Positions 1 to 9,400 of a stretch of 64,000 nucleotides of DNA are shown here, one piece after another. Location: positions 45,241 to 109,240 of the forward strand of contig JAEWST010000020.1 of NCBI GenBank assembly GCA_023398105.1, given 5' to 3'. The notes beneath the pieces were generated by a model. It had not been told where the DNA came from, made no database searches, and saw only the letters and a list, made by a program, of their open reading frames with translations. The DNA comes from Bacillota bacterium (lineage in GTDB: Bacteria; Bacillota; Clostridia; Acetivibrionales; DSM-1351). Position 1 is the stretch's first letter, and the number at the start of each line of letters is the position of its first letter. Both the position numbers and the translations under genes were made by a program.

Positions 1-327
1 GCCGACTATCTAGCAGAAAAAATTATCAATCTGCGTATTTTTGAAGACAATGATGGAAAAATGAATAAATCCTTATTGGACATTGGTGGAGATATACTTG
101 TGGTTTCCCAGTTTACACTATACGGAGATTGCAGAAAGGGTAAAAGACCCAGTTTTGATAAGGCTGCAAGATCTGAAAAAGCGAATGAGCTTTATGAGTA
201 TTTTTTAAGTAAATGCAGTCAAAAGGGTATAGTAGCTCAAAAGGGAGTATTTCAAACACATATGCTCGTAGATATAAGCAATGATGGACCAGTTACACTT
301 ATGATTGATAGTAAAAAGGAGTTTTAA
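1..327 (+). CDS. dtd: D-aminoacyl-tRNA deacylase, 3' part (partial)
   Basis: The reading frame is open from the first base, so the N-terminal part lies outside the window. The visible part, about 108 residues, contains VVSQFTLYGDCRKGKRPSF, the conserved SQFTL stretch of the Dtd family, and ends in the GPVTLMID region expected near the C-terminus. Dtd hydrolyses D-amino acids, notably D-Tyr, from mischarged tRNA in the cytoplasm, using the tRNA ribose rather than side-chain catalysis. The stop codon overlaps the ATG of the next gene by one base, so the two are co-translated. In many clostridia dtd is followed by this hydrolase gene and hemZ, which agrees with the layout here. Confidence 0.93.
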   Translation, partial: ADYLAEKIINLRIFEDNDGKMNKSLLDIGGDILVVSQFTLYGDCRKGKRPSFDKAARSEKANELYEYFLSKCSQKGIVAQKGVFQTHMLVDISNDGPVTLMIDSKKEF

Positions 328-956
328 TGATGATTGTTAAACCTATTATTGGTGGCATGTATGATTCAGTCTCATATTTAGTTGGAGATAATAACAAGGC
401 TGTTGTAATTGATGCTGGTGTTAAATGTGAAAAGGTTCTCGAAACAGCAAAAGAATTGAATTTGACAATAGAAAAAATAATACTTACTCATGGGCATGTT
501 GACCATATTAGTGAGTTAAATGAAATAGTAAAGAATACGAATGCTATGGTATATATTCATATTGATGATCAAAATTCATTGACAGATCCAAGATTTAATT
601 TATCTGCATATGCGGGAATGTCTACTACTTATGACGGAAAATATGAAGTTCTGAGAGATGGCAGCAAAATACAGCTAGAGAGCTTAGAATTCAAAATTAT
701 TCATACACCAGGGCATACGGTAGGATCTATTTGTATTGAAGTTAATAACACGCTATTTTCGGGAGATACACTATTTAGATTTGGCTATGGAAGAGTGGAT
801 TTTCCAAATGGTAGCTTTGAGGATATATATAATTCCATTGTTAACAAGCTTTTTACACTTCCAGACAATATGATTGTATACCCAGGACATGGAAATAGTT
901 CAACAATTGAGATGGAAAAAAGAGCAAACCCGATTAAGAGTTCTGCTCAATGGTAA
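327..956 (+). CDS. Metallo-beta-lactamase-fold hydrolase (glyoxalase II-like)
   Basis: This 209-residue protein has the zinc-binding signature THGHVDH (about residues 54-60), a second metal His in HTPGHT, the GDTLF Asp, and the late YPGHG His. This is the full metal ligand set of the MBL/glyoxalase II-like family. The length fits single-domain YcbL-type proteins, which hydrolyse thioesters or similar substrates, but the natural substrate cannot be read from sequence. The start ATG overlaps the dtd stop, so it is in one operon with dtd. It is probably cytoplasmic, as no signal peptide is seen. Confidence 0.88.
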   Translation: MMIVKPIIGGMYDSVSYLVGDNNKAVVIDAGVKCEKVLETAKELNLTIEKIILTHGHVDHISELNEIVKNTNAMVYIHIDDQNSLTDPRFNLSAYAGMSTTYDGKYEVLRDGSKIQLESLEFKIIHTPGHTVGSICIEVNNTLFSGDTLFRFGYGRVDFPNGSFEDIYNSIVNKLFTLPDNMIVYPGHGNSSTIEMEKRANPIKSSAQW

Positions 957-1092
957 CAACTTGAAAGTAAAGATTGTGCAAACATGGTGCCTTTCAAGTT
1001 ATAAAAAGCCACAGGTGTCTTTTCCCAACAAAGGGAGTATATGACGAGTGTGTACAACTTGAAAGTAAAGATTGTGCAAACATGGTGCCTTT
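956..1092 (+). repeat. Two 39-bp direct repeats in a short intergenic gap
   Basis: Bases 956-994 and 1054-1092 are identical over 39 bp, beginning ACAACTTGAAAG and ending CATGGTGCCTTT. The repeat starts are 98 bp apart and fill almost the whole gap between the hydrolase gene and hemZ. The intervening bases carry a short partial echo (TTCAAGTT), so the unit may be able to pair with itself. No function is recognised; a tandem duplication of a regulatory segment is possible. Confidence 0.8.
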
Positions 1093-1116
1093 ATTTAAAT
1101 AAAAGATGAGGATAAA

Positions 1117-2607
1117 ATGTTGTTTTATAGAAATGAATGTGACAGTATAAACTATGAATTTGAAGATATAATAAAACTGTTTTTTTTACCTGATGAAAGC
1201 AAGCTCATGGATGAGCCTTGGGATAAATGTTCCGAGGCATTTATTTTATGCTTTAAATCAGCATATGAAGGCAGTGAATGTATTAATCTTAGATTAAAGG
1301 ATAAGGATTTTGACGAGCTTATAAGCTTACCCTGTAATAAAGTATTTGAATCTGAGGATAGGCAGCAGTTTAAGAACTTTAAACGGATATTTAAAAGAAA
1401 ATTGTTCTCATTATTGACACAATATACAGGTAAAACTATTCCCTGGGGTGTTTTAACTGGAATAAGACCTACTAAATTGGTAAATGAGTTTATTGATAAT
1501 GGTATGGGCAAAGGTGAAATTATTTCAACTTTGAAAAAGGATTATTTTGTTATAGATAATAAGGCTGAGCTTCTCTATGAAGTGGCAGAAAATCAAAGAG
1601 ATATGTTTTTAGATTCCAAGAAGAACAGTATTTCCTTATATATTGGAATTCCATTTTGCCCTACCCGTTGCCTTTATTGCTCCTTTAGCTCTAGCACTAT
1701 CGGACAATATAGAAAAGTAGTAGATTTATATGTAGAAACCCTAATTAAAGAAATACAACATACTGGAAAGCTAATTAAAGACAATAATTTTATAATTGAA
1801 AGCATTTATATAGGCGGAGGAACGCCAACATCATTAAAGGCAAATCAATTGTCCAAGCTTTTAGAGGGCATTGAGGAATATTTGGACTTGTCTGATTTAA
1901 AAGAGTATACCGTTGAAGCTGGACGTCCTGATACAATTGATGTGGATAAGTTAAATGCAATTAAGAATAGCTTAGTTTCCCGAATAAGCATAAATCCTCA
2001 GACTATGAATTCGATTACGTTAGATAAAATAGGAAGAAATCATTCTCCTGAGGATATTCAAAAGGCATTTTATTTGGCTCGTGATTTAGGCTTTGATAAT
2101 ATTAACATGGATATTATATGTGGACTTCCAGGGGAAGATGTAGCTATGTTCAGAAATACTCTTGAGAAAATAAAGCCTATGGAGCCAGATAGCTTAACTG
2201 TTCATACAATGTCAATAAAAAGAGCGTCACGACTAACTGAAGAAAAAGAAAATTATAATTTAGAAAATCAATACAGACAAGTAGCCGAAATGGTAGATAT
2301 GGCAGGAGAATATGCAAAAGAAATGGGACTTGCTCCCTATTATCTTTACAGACAGAAAAATATATTAGGGAATTTGGAGAATGTAGGCTACAGCAAAAAG
2401 AATAAAGAATGTCTTTACAACATACAGATAATGGAAGAAAGACAGCCTGTTTTTGCCTGCGGTGCTGGGGCAGCTTCAAAATTTATTTTTCCACAAAATA
2501 GGATAGAGAGGGCTTTTAATGTCAAGACTGTAGAAGAGTATATTAGCAGAATTGATGAAATGATTGAAAGAAAGGCTATACTGTGTAATAAAAATAATAA
2601 ATATTGA
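1117..2607 (+). CDS. hemZ: HemZ-type coproporphyrinogen dehydrogenase, radical SAM
   Basis: The 496-residue protein has a radical SAM iron-sulfur motif CPTRCLYC with cysteines at residues 181, 185 and 188, then GGGTPT for SAM binding. The N-terminal 170 residues form the extension seen in the HemZ branch (TGIRPTKLVNEFI), and the C-terminal half has the HemN-like region (YYLYRQKNILGNLENVGY). Family members act in oxygen-independent haem synthesis, oxidising coproporphyrinogen III, although HemZ proteins are less well tested than HemN. It precedes the hisS-aspS T-box leader, a neighbourhood common in clostridia. Confidence 0.9.
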   Translation: MLFYRNECDSINYEFEDIIKLFFLPDESKLMDEPWDKCSEAFILCFKSAYEGSECINLRLKDKDFDELISLPCNKVFESEDRQQFKNFKRIFKRKLFSLLTQYTGKTIPWGVLTGIRPTKLVNEFIDNGMGKGEIISTLKKDYFVIDNKAELLYEVAENQRDMFLDSKKNSISLYIGIPFCPTRCLYCSFSSSTIGQYRKVVDLYVETLIKEIQHTGKLIKDNNFIIESIYIGGGTPTSLKANQLSKLLEGIEEYLDLSDLKEYTVEAGRPDTIDVDKLNAIKNSLVSRISINPQTMNSITLDKIGRNHSPEDIQKAFYLARDLGFDNINMDIICGLPGEDVAMFRNTLEKIKPMEPDSLTVHTMSIKRASRLTEEKENYNLENQYRQVAEMVDMAGEYAKEMGLAPYYLYRQKNILGNLENVGYSKKNKECLYNIQIMEERQPVFACGAGAASKFIFPQNRIERAFNVKTVEEYISRIDEMIERKAILCNKNNKY

Positions 2608-2632
2608 CAATAGTTAAAGCAAATTTTAAAAT
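2604..2632 (+). promoter_or_regulatory. Sigma-A-type promoter for the hisS-aspS leader
   Basis: TTGACA is followed after exactly 17 bp by TAAAAT. The -35 box overlaps the hemZ stop codon. It is placed so that transcription would begin a few bases before the T-box stem I. Confidence 0.7.
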
Positions 2633-2637
2633 ATAGT

Positions 2638-2900
2638 ATATGTTAATACTGCAAAGACCTTAAAAGGGAAGAGTATTCAGTAACTACTATTTCAGGGAAA
2701 GCTGCCTTGGACTGTGAGCAGCTCATAGTTTAGCTGAAGAAAGACACCCTCTTGGAGCTAAATCTCCGTGGTTGATGAGAAAAACTCATCCGTTTTCTGC
2801 GTTAAAGATTTTAAGTAGGTTCTATATTTAGTAGAGTAATTAGGGTGGTACCGCGGGAAGTTTCCTCTCGTCCCTTGCTGGGATTAGGGGCTATTTTTAT
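2638..2900 (+). promoter_or_regulatory. T-box leader controlling hisS-aspS, Asp/His specifier
   Basis: The invariant T-box core AGGGTGGTACCGCG lies at 2842-2855. It is followed by a terminator arm (CCTCTCGTCCC, loop, TGGGATTAGGGG) and the T-rich run CTATTTTTAT. Upstream are a stem I region and the AGAAAGACACCC internal loop, which offers GAC (Asp) and CAC (His) as overlapping candidate specifier codons at 2743-2747. T-boxes read uncharged tRNA and switch terminator to antiterminator. The regulated genes are aspS and hisS, so a shared specifier loop makes sense. The 170 bp from 2901 to hisS holds no gene. Confidence 0.9.
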
Positions 2901-3070
2901 GTTAATGAGAACTCTAGCCTATAGGAAAATTTGTTAGCAATAGATGTATTTTTGAGGTAGTTAATGACCTCTCATGCCCCATTTAGTCACATAATTTGGG
3001 TGATGCCGCTTTAGGCACAAATAGTAATTAGCAAATTTCTTAAAAATTATATATGATAGGAGTGGTATAA

Positions 3071-4387
3071 ATGACAAAGCAGATAATTACGCCTTCAATA
3101 CTACCAGGCTTTATGGAGCTTTTACCTGCAGATCAGATTCTATTTAATAATATGCTTGATACAATCAAGAAGAACTACGAAAAGTACGGGTTTGTACCCG
3201 TTGACACGCCTATGATTGAAAAGTCAGAAGTACTGCTGGCTAAGGGCGGTGGAGAGACTGAGAAACAAATATATAGGTTTAATAAGGGTGATAATGATTT
3301 ATCCTTAAGATTTGATTTAACTGTGCCGTTGGCAAGATTTGTTGCACAGCATTTTGGTGAATTGACCTTTCCTTTTAAGAGATATCATATCGGCAAGGTG
3401 TTCAGAGGAGAAAAACCGCAAAAGGGCAGATTTAGAGAGTTTTATCAATGTGATATAGATATCATAGGAAATGAAAGTTTAAGTGTTATAAATGATGCAG
3501 AAATATTAAGTGTTATTTATTCTACTTTTAAGGCTCTTGGATTTGACGATTTTACTATTAGAATTAACAACAGAAAGATTTTAAATGGCTTTTTTGAGAG
3601 CTTGAAGGTTTCTGACAAGGCAGAGGTTATGAGGACTATTGATAAGCTAGAAAAGATAGGAAATGAAGCGGTGGCAGCAGAACTTAAAGCAATTGGACTT
3701 TCAGATGAAGATGCCAATAGTGTTTTAAGATTTGTTAGTATTAAGGGCAACTGCAGTGATATTTTAAATAGTTTAAGAGAATTAAATATAGAAAATGATA
3801 CCTTTGTTGAAGGTGTGAATGAACTTGAAGCAGTGCTTAATTATATAGCAGCCTTCAAAGTACCAGCAGTTAATTATACTGTGGATTTGACTATAGCAAG
3901 AGGCTTGGATTACTATACTGGCACAATCTACGAAACAATATTAAACCAATATCCTTCAATCGGAAGTGTTTGCTCAGGCGGCAGATATGACAATTTGGCA
4001 CAGAATTATACAAACAAAAAGCTTCCAGGTGTTGGCATATCTATTGGACTTACAAGGCTATTTTATCAGCTTAGAGCAGCTGGGGTGGTAGGTGAGACAA
4101 AGAAAGCCACACCTTCAAAAATACTTGTAATTCCAATGCAGGAAACCATGGTTCAGTCATTGGAAATTTCAACAAAGCTAAGAGAGTCCGATATTCCTAC
4201 TGAAATTTATTTTAATGAAGGTAAAATGGGAAAGAAATTCTCTTATGCTGACAAGCTGGGTATTCCATACGTAATAGTTGTGGGTGAGGATGAAGTTAAG
4301 TTAGGCAAGTTTAAACTAAAAAATATGGAAACAGGCGAACAGGCTGAGCTTGAATTAGAACAGATTATCGAGAAGCTGAATAGCTAA
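3071..4387 (+). CDS. hisS: Histidyl-tRNA synthetase
   Basis: This 438-residue class II aminoacyl-tRNA synthetase charges tRNA-His in the cytoplasm. Motif 2 is seen as FRGEKPQKGRFREFYQCDID, the two HisRS signatures as ARGLDYYTGTIYE and the GSVCSGGRYDNL region, and motif 3 as GVGISIGLTRL. The C-terminal 90 residues are the anticodon-binding domain (ILVIPMQE...IPYVIVVGEDEV). The start is supported by GATAGGAGTGG eight bases upstream. It is the first gene behind the T-box leader and is followed 123 bp later by aspS. Confidence 0.97.
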   Translation: MTKQIITPSILPGFMELLPADQILFNNMLDTIKKNYEKYGFVPVDTPMIEKSEVLLAKGGGETEKQIYRFNKGDNDLSLRFDLTVPLARFVAQHFGELTFPFKRYHIGKVFRGEKPQKGRFREFYQCDIDIIGNESLSVINDAEILSVIYSTFKALGFDDFTIRINNRKILNGFFESLKVSDKAEVMRTIDKLEKIGNEAVAAELKAIGLSDEDANSVLRFVSIKGNCSDILNSLRELNIENDTFVEGVNELEAVLNYIAAFKVPAVNYTVDLTIARGLDYYTGTIYETILNQYPSIGSVCSGGRYDNLAQNYTNKKLPGVGISIGLTRLFYQLRAAGVVGETKKATPSKILVIPMQETMVQSLEISTKLRESDIPTEIYFNEGKMGKKFSYADKLGIPYVIVVGEDEVKLGKFKLKNMETGEQAELELEQIIEKLNS

Positions 4388-4510
4388 GTATTCAACTATT
4401 ATTAAACTTTGCCGAAAAACCAATACGATGTCGGGAGATCAAATTGAATTTAAAACTTATAGATTAGTTTAATTAAATACACCGCAAATGCGGCTATGGA
4501 GGTATGAAAA

Positions 4511-6292
4511 ATGGGTGAATCAATTTATGGACTCAAAAGAAGTCACAAATGTACTGAGCTAGGAAATGAGAATGTCGGAGAAACAGTAACAGTAATGGGA
4601 TGGGTTCAAAAACAGAGAGATCTAGGTAGCCTTGTTTTTGTTGATTTGAGGGATAGAACAGGCATATTGCAGATTGTGTTTACAGATAAAGATGGAGAAA
4701 TGTTTGAAAGATCTAAATCTATCAGAAGTGAATTTGTTCTTGCTGTTGTAGGTACAGTATCTGCAAGAGCACCTGAGGCTGTAAATAAAAAAATGGCAAC
4801 TGGCGGTATAGAAATTACTGCAAAGGAACTACGAATACTGAGTACTGCTGAAACTCCACCTATTTATATTGAAGAGAACTTAGATGCTAACGAAATGACA
4901 AGATTAAAATACAGATATTTGGATTTAAGAAGACCTGACATGCAGAGGAATTTCATATTAAGGCACAGAGTTGCAAAGGTTGCACGTGACTATTATGATG
5001 AAAACGGCTTCCTAGAGGTGGAAACACCTATTCTTATTAAAAGTACTCCCGAAGGAGCAAGAGATTACCTCGTACCTAGCAGAGTTCATGAAGGTAAGTT
5101 CTTTGCACTGCCACAGTCACCACAGTTATACAAGCAGCTTCTTATGGTTTCTGGCTTTGACAGGTACTTCCAAATAGCTAAATGCTTTAGAGATGAAGAT
5201 CTTAGAGCAGATAGACAGCCTGAATTTACACAAATAGATATAGAGATGTCCTTTGTAAATGTTGATGATGTAATTACTTGTAATGAAGGCTTTATAAAAA
5301 GAGCTTTTAAGGAAGCATTAGATGTTGAGCTTGAAACACCATTTATAAGGATGCCATATGCTGAAGCAATGGAGAGGTTTGGATCAGATAAGCCCGATAT
5401 ACGTTTTGGAATGGAGCTTGTAAACATGTCTGATTTAGTTGCAGACTGCGGCTTTAAAGTGTTTACTGATGCTGTTGCTTCGGGAGGAAGTGTCAGAGCT
5501 ATTAATGCAAAAGGTTGTTCAAAATTTAGTAGAAAAGAAATTGATGCATTAGTTGAGGTTGTTAAAACATATAAGGCAAAAGGAATGGCTTGGATTTCAG
5601 TAGGGGCTGATAATGAGATTAAATCCTCCTTTGCAAAGTTTATGACAGAGGATGAGCTGAAGGCATTGCTTGAAAGAGCTGATGCACAGCCAGGAGACTT
5701 GATATGCTTTGTTGCTGATAAAAATAGTATTGTTTATGATGCATTGGGACAGTTGAGACTTGAAGTGGCAAGAAGAATCAATATATTGAATCCAGATGAA
5801 TTTAAATTCTTGTGGGTAACTGAATTTCCACTTTTTGAATATGATGAAGAAGAAAACCGTTACGCAGCGAAGCATCATCCGTTTACTTGCCCAATGGATG
5901 AGGATTTGGAATTACTTGATACAGAACCGGGTCAAGTACGTGCAAAAGCGTATGACATAGTATTAAATGGTGTTGAGCTAGGTGGTGGCAGTATTAGAAT
6001 TCATATACAGGAATTGCAGGCAAAAATGCTGGAAATGCTAGGGTTTACTGAGGAAGATGCAAATAGAAAATTTGGATTCCTCCTCAATGCCTTTAGATAT
6101 GGAACGCCTCCTCATGGTGGAATGGCCTTTGGTTTGGATAGAATGATTATGCTAATGGCAAAGACCGATAGCATCAGAGATGTAATAGCATTTCCAAAGG
6201 TGCAAAATTCATCATCACCTATGGATAATGCACCAGATATTGTTGACGATGTACAATTGGAAGAACTTCACATAAGAATTTCTAAGGATTAA
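4511..6292 (+). CDS. aspS: Aspartyl-tRNA synthetase (bacterial type)
   Basis: The 593-residue protein has the N-terminal OB fold that binds the anticodon (VMGWVQKQRDLGSLVFVDLRD). A class II catalytic core carries FRDEDLRADRQPEFTQ (motif 2), the GAD insertion domain typical of bacterial AspRS at about residues 300-410, and GGMAFGLDRMIML (motif 3). The GGAGG site before the ATG fixes the start. Whether it charges only tRNA-Asp or also tRNA-Asn cannot be read from this window. It probably shares the T-box transcript with hisS, since no clear terminator separates them. Confidence 0.97.
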   Translation: MGESIYGLKRSHKCTELGNENVGETVTVMGWVQKQRDLGSLVFVDLRDRTGILQIVFTDKDGEMFERSKSIRSEFVLAVVGTVSARAPEAVNKKMATGGIEITAKELRILSTAETPPIYIEENLDANEMTRLKYRYLDLRRPDMQRNFILRHRVAKVARDYYDENGFLEVETPILIKSTPEGARDYLVPSRVHEGKFFALPQSPQLYKQLLMVSGFDRYFQIAKCFRDEDLRADRQPEFTQIDIEMSFVNVDDVITCNEGFIKRAFKEALDVELETPFIRMPYAEAMERFGSDKPDIRFGMELVNMSDLVADCGFKVFTDAVASGGSVRAINAKGCSKFSRKEIDALVEVVKTYKAKGMAWISVGADNEIKSSFAKFMTEDELKALLERADAQPGDLICFVADKNSIVYDALGQLRLEVARRINILNPDEFKFLWVTEFPLFEYDEEENRYAAKHHPFTCPMDEDLELLDTEPGQVRAKAYDIVLNGVELGGGSIRIHIQELQAKMLEMLGFTEEDANRKFGFLLNAFRYGTPPHGGMAFGLDRMIMLMAKTDSIRDVIAFPKVQNSSSPMDNAPDIVDDVQLEELHIRISKD

Positions 6293-6442
6293 GTGTTATA
6301 ATGTTGAATATAGTAAGAAGTTAATAAGAGTTAGATAGTATAATTGAGTAAAAGCTTCTGCTTTGAAGCTAAAAGCTTGTAGGTACTATAAAATTAAGAT
6401 GTATAAAGCAATCACAAAATATAATTTGGGGTTAGGTAAGCG

Positions 6443-9400
6443 ATGAAAAAGATTTATCATGTTGGGTTAGACGTAGGTTCAACTACTGTAAAAATAGTGG
6501 TAATTGACAATAATAACAACATCCTTTATTCAAAATATCAAAGGCATTATTCTGATATAAGAAAAACTATTTTTGAAGTAATGGATGAGACTTGTGAACG
6601 ATTCATTCAGGACGAATGTACTGTAATGATAACGGGTTCTGGTGGTCTGCTGGTTTCTCAGTGGCTTGACCTTGATTTTATTCAAGAGGTTATAGCTGGG
6701 TCAGAAGCTGTTCAAAAGCTTATTCCTAAGACGGATGTTGCTATAGAGTTGGGTGGAGAAGATGCTAAGATAACCTATTTTAGAGGTGGACTTGAGCAGA
6801 GAATGAATGGTACCTGTGCAGGAGGCACAGGCTCGTTCATTGATCAGATGGCTTCTCTGCTACAGACTGATGCAACGGGGTTAAATGAGCTTGCAAAAGG
6901 CAGCAGAGTTATCTACCCAATTGCGGCAAGATGTGGCGTATTTGCCAAAACTGATATTCAGCCATTATTAAATGAGGGAGCAGCTAAAGAGGACATTGCC
7001 GCTTCTGTTTTCCAGTCTGTTGTAAATCAAACTATCAGTGGTCTTGCATGTGGTAAACCAATAAAGGGCAATATTGCATTTTTAGGAGGACCACTATATT
7101 TTCTATCTGAACTGAGAAAAAGATTTGAGATTACACTAAACCTAAAACCAGAGGAAGTAGTTTTTCCAGAAAATTCGCAGATTTTTGTTGCAATTGGAGC
7201 TGCTCTTTCATCCATAGAATGTAAATTAATATCCTTTAAAGAACTAAAGGATAAGTTACCTAGAATAAACACTGTTTCAGTTCATGAAGTTGAAAGACTT
7301 AATCCTCTGTTCAAGGATCAGATGGAGCTTGATGAATTTAGGGCAAGGCATAGTAGGGCTTCAATTAACACCAAGTCACTTACAGAATACAAAGGAGATT
7401 GTTTTTTTGGAATTGATGCAGGTTCAACTACTACGAAAGCAGTATTGATTAATACAGAAGGAGAATTGCTTTATTCCTATTATGGAAGCAATCAAGGAAG
7501 CCCACTAAATTCTTCGATTAAAATTCTTAAGGATATTTATTCAAAATTACCTCAAGAAGCTAGAATTGTTAACTCAACTGTTACAGGCTACGGAGAGGGC
7601 TTAATAAAAGCGGCACTTCGTGTTGATATTGGAGAAATAGAAACAATAGCACACTACAAAGCTGCTGACTTTTTTCTGCCAGGAGTAGATTTTATTCTTG
7701 ATATTGGTGGGCAGGATATGAAATGCCTAAAAATCAAGGATGGTATTATTGACAGCATAATGCTTAATGAGGCTTGTTCTTCAGGTTGTGGCTCATTTAT
7801 TGAGACCTTTGCAAAATCCCTAAATTCAACTGTTGAGGAATTTGCAGCTCAGGCATTGCTGGCAGAAAAGCCTGTTGATTTAGGCTCACGCTGCACTGTT
7901 TTTATGAATTCAAGAGTAAAGCAAGCCCAAAAAGAAGGTGCACAGGTAGGTGATATTTCTGCAGGATTGTCTTATTCGGTAGTAAAAAATGCACTGCTTA
8001 AGGTTATTAAGATCCGTGACCCTAAGGATATGGGCGAAAAGATTATTGTTCAGGGTGGAACTTTCTTAAATGATGCCGTTTTGAGAAGCTTTGAAATGAT
8101 TTCGGAAAGAGAAGCAATAAGACCAAATATAGCAGGGCTTATGGGTGCTTTTGGTGCTGCTCTTATTGCAAAAGAGCGTTATGATGGAAATAAGTCTACT
8201 TTATTAACAAAGGAAAATATTGGTGATTTTGAATACAGTACTGAGTTGCAAAGATGTAAATTCTGTAATAATAGTTGTTTGCTGACTATAAATCAGTTTA
8301 ACGATGGAAGTAGATTTGTTTCAGGCAATAGATGTGAGAGAGGTGCAGGCATAGAAATTAATCATGAGGATGTGCCTGATTTATATGAGTTCAAATATAA
8401 GAGGATTTTTGGGTATAAGCAAAAAAATGATATTGAATATACAAGAGGAACAGTTGGTATACCACGTGTTCTGAACATGTATGAAAACTATCCTTTCTGG
8501 TTTACATTTTTTAATCAGCTAAAGTTTAGGGTTGAGCTTTCACCTAGATCCTCAAAGAAGATTTACGAGTTGGGTATTGAAACTATGCCATCTGAATCAG
8601 TTTGCTATCCTGCAAAGCTTGTACATGGACATATAATGAGCTTGATAAACAAGAAGGTTAACTTTATTTTTTATCCTTGTATACCATATGAAATTCTTGA
8701 AGATGAAGGAGCAGACAACCATTATAATTGTCCTATAGTAACTTCTTATCCTGAAGTTATTAAAAATAACATGGATGTCTTAAAGAATAATAATATAAAG
8801 TTCTTTAAACCCTTTTTGCCATATGATAACAAGGGTAAGCTGAAAATTAGGCTTTATGAGGTTTTAGGCAAAGAATTCAATATATCTAAGTCTGAAATAG
8901 CTGCTGCTGTTGATAAGGCATGGGCTGAGGATGAGAATGCAAAAAGTGATATAAGGAAAAAGGGAGAGGAAACCCTGAAGTATATCAGAGAAAATGGAAG
9001 AAAAGGTATTGTATTGGCTGGAAGACCTTATCATGTTGATCCTGAGATAAATCATGGAATTCCTCAGATAATAAAATCTCATGGATTTGCAGTGTTTACT
9101 GAGGATTCAATATCTCATTTGGGAAATACAGAAAGACCACTTAGAGTTGTTGATCAGTGGAAATACCATTCGAGACTGTATGCTGCCGCAAATGTAGTAA
9201 GTGAATATCCTGAGCTTGAAATGGTTCAGTTAAATTCATTTGGATGCGGCTTGGATGCTGTTACAACTGACCAGGTTCAAGAAATATTAAAAGCAAATGA
9301 TAATATATATACTGTTTTAAAGATAGATGAGGGAAATAACTTAGGAGCTGCGAGAATAAGAATCAGATCCTTGGTTGCTGCTATTGAGGAAAGAGACAGG

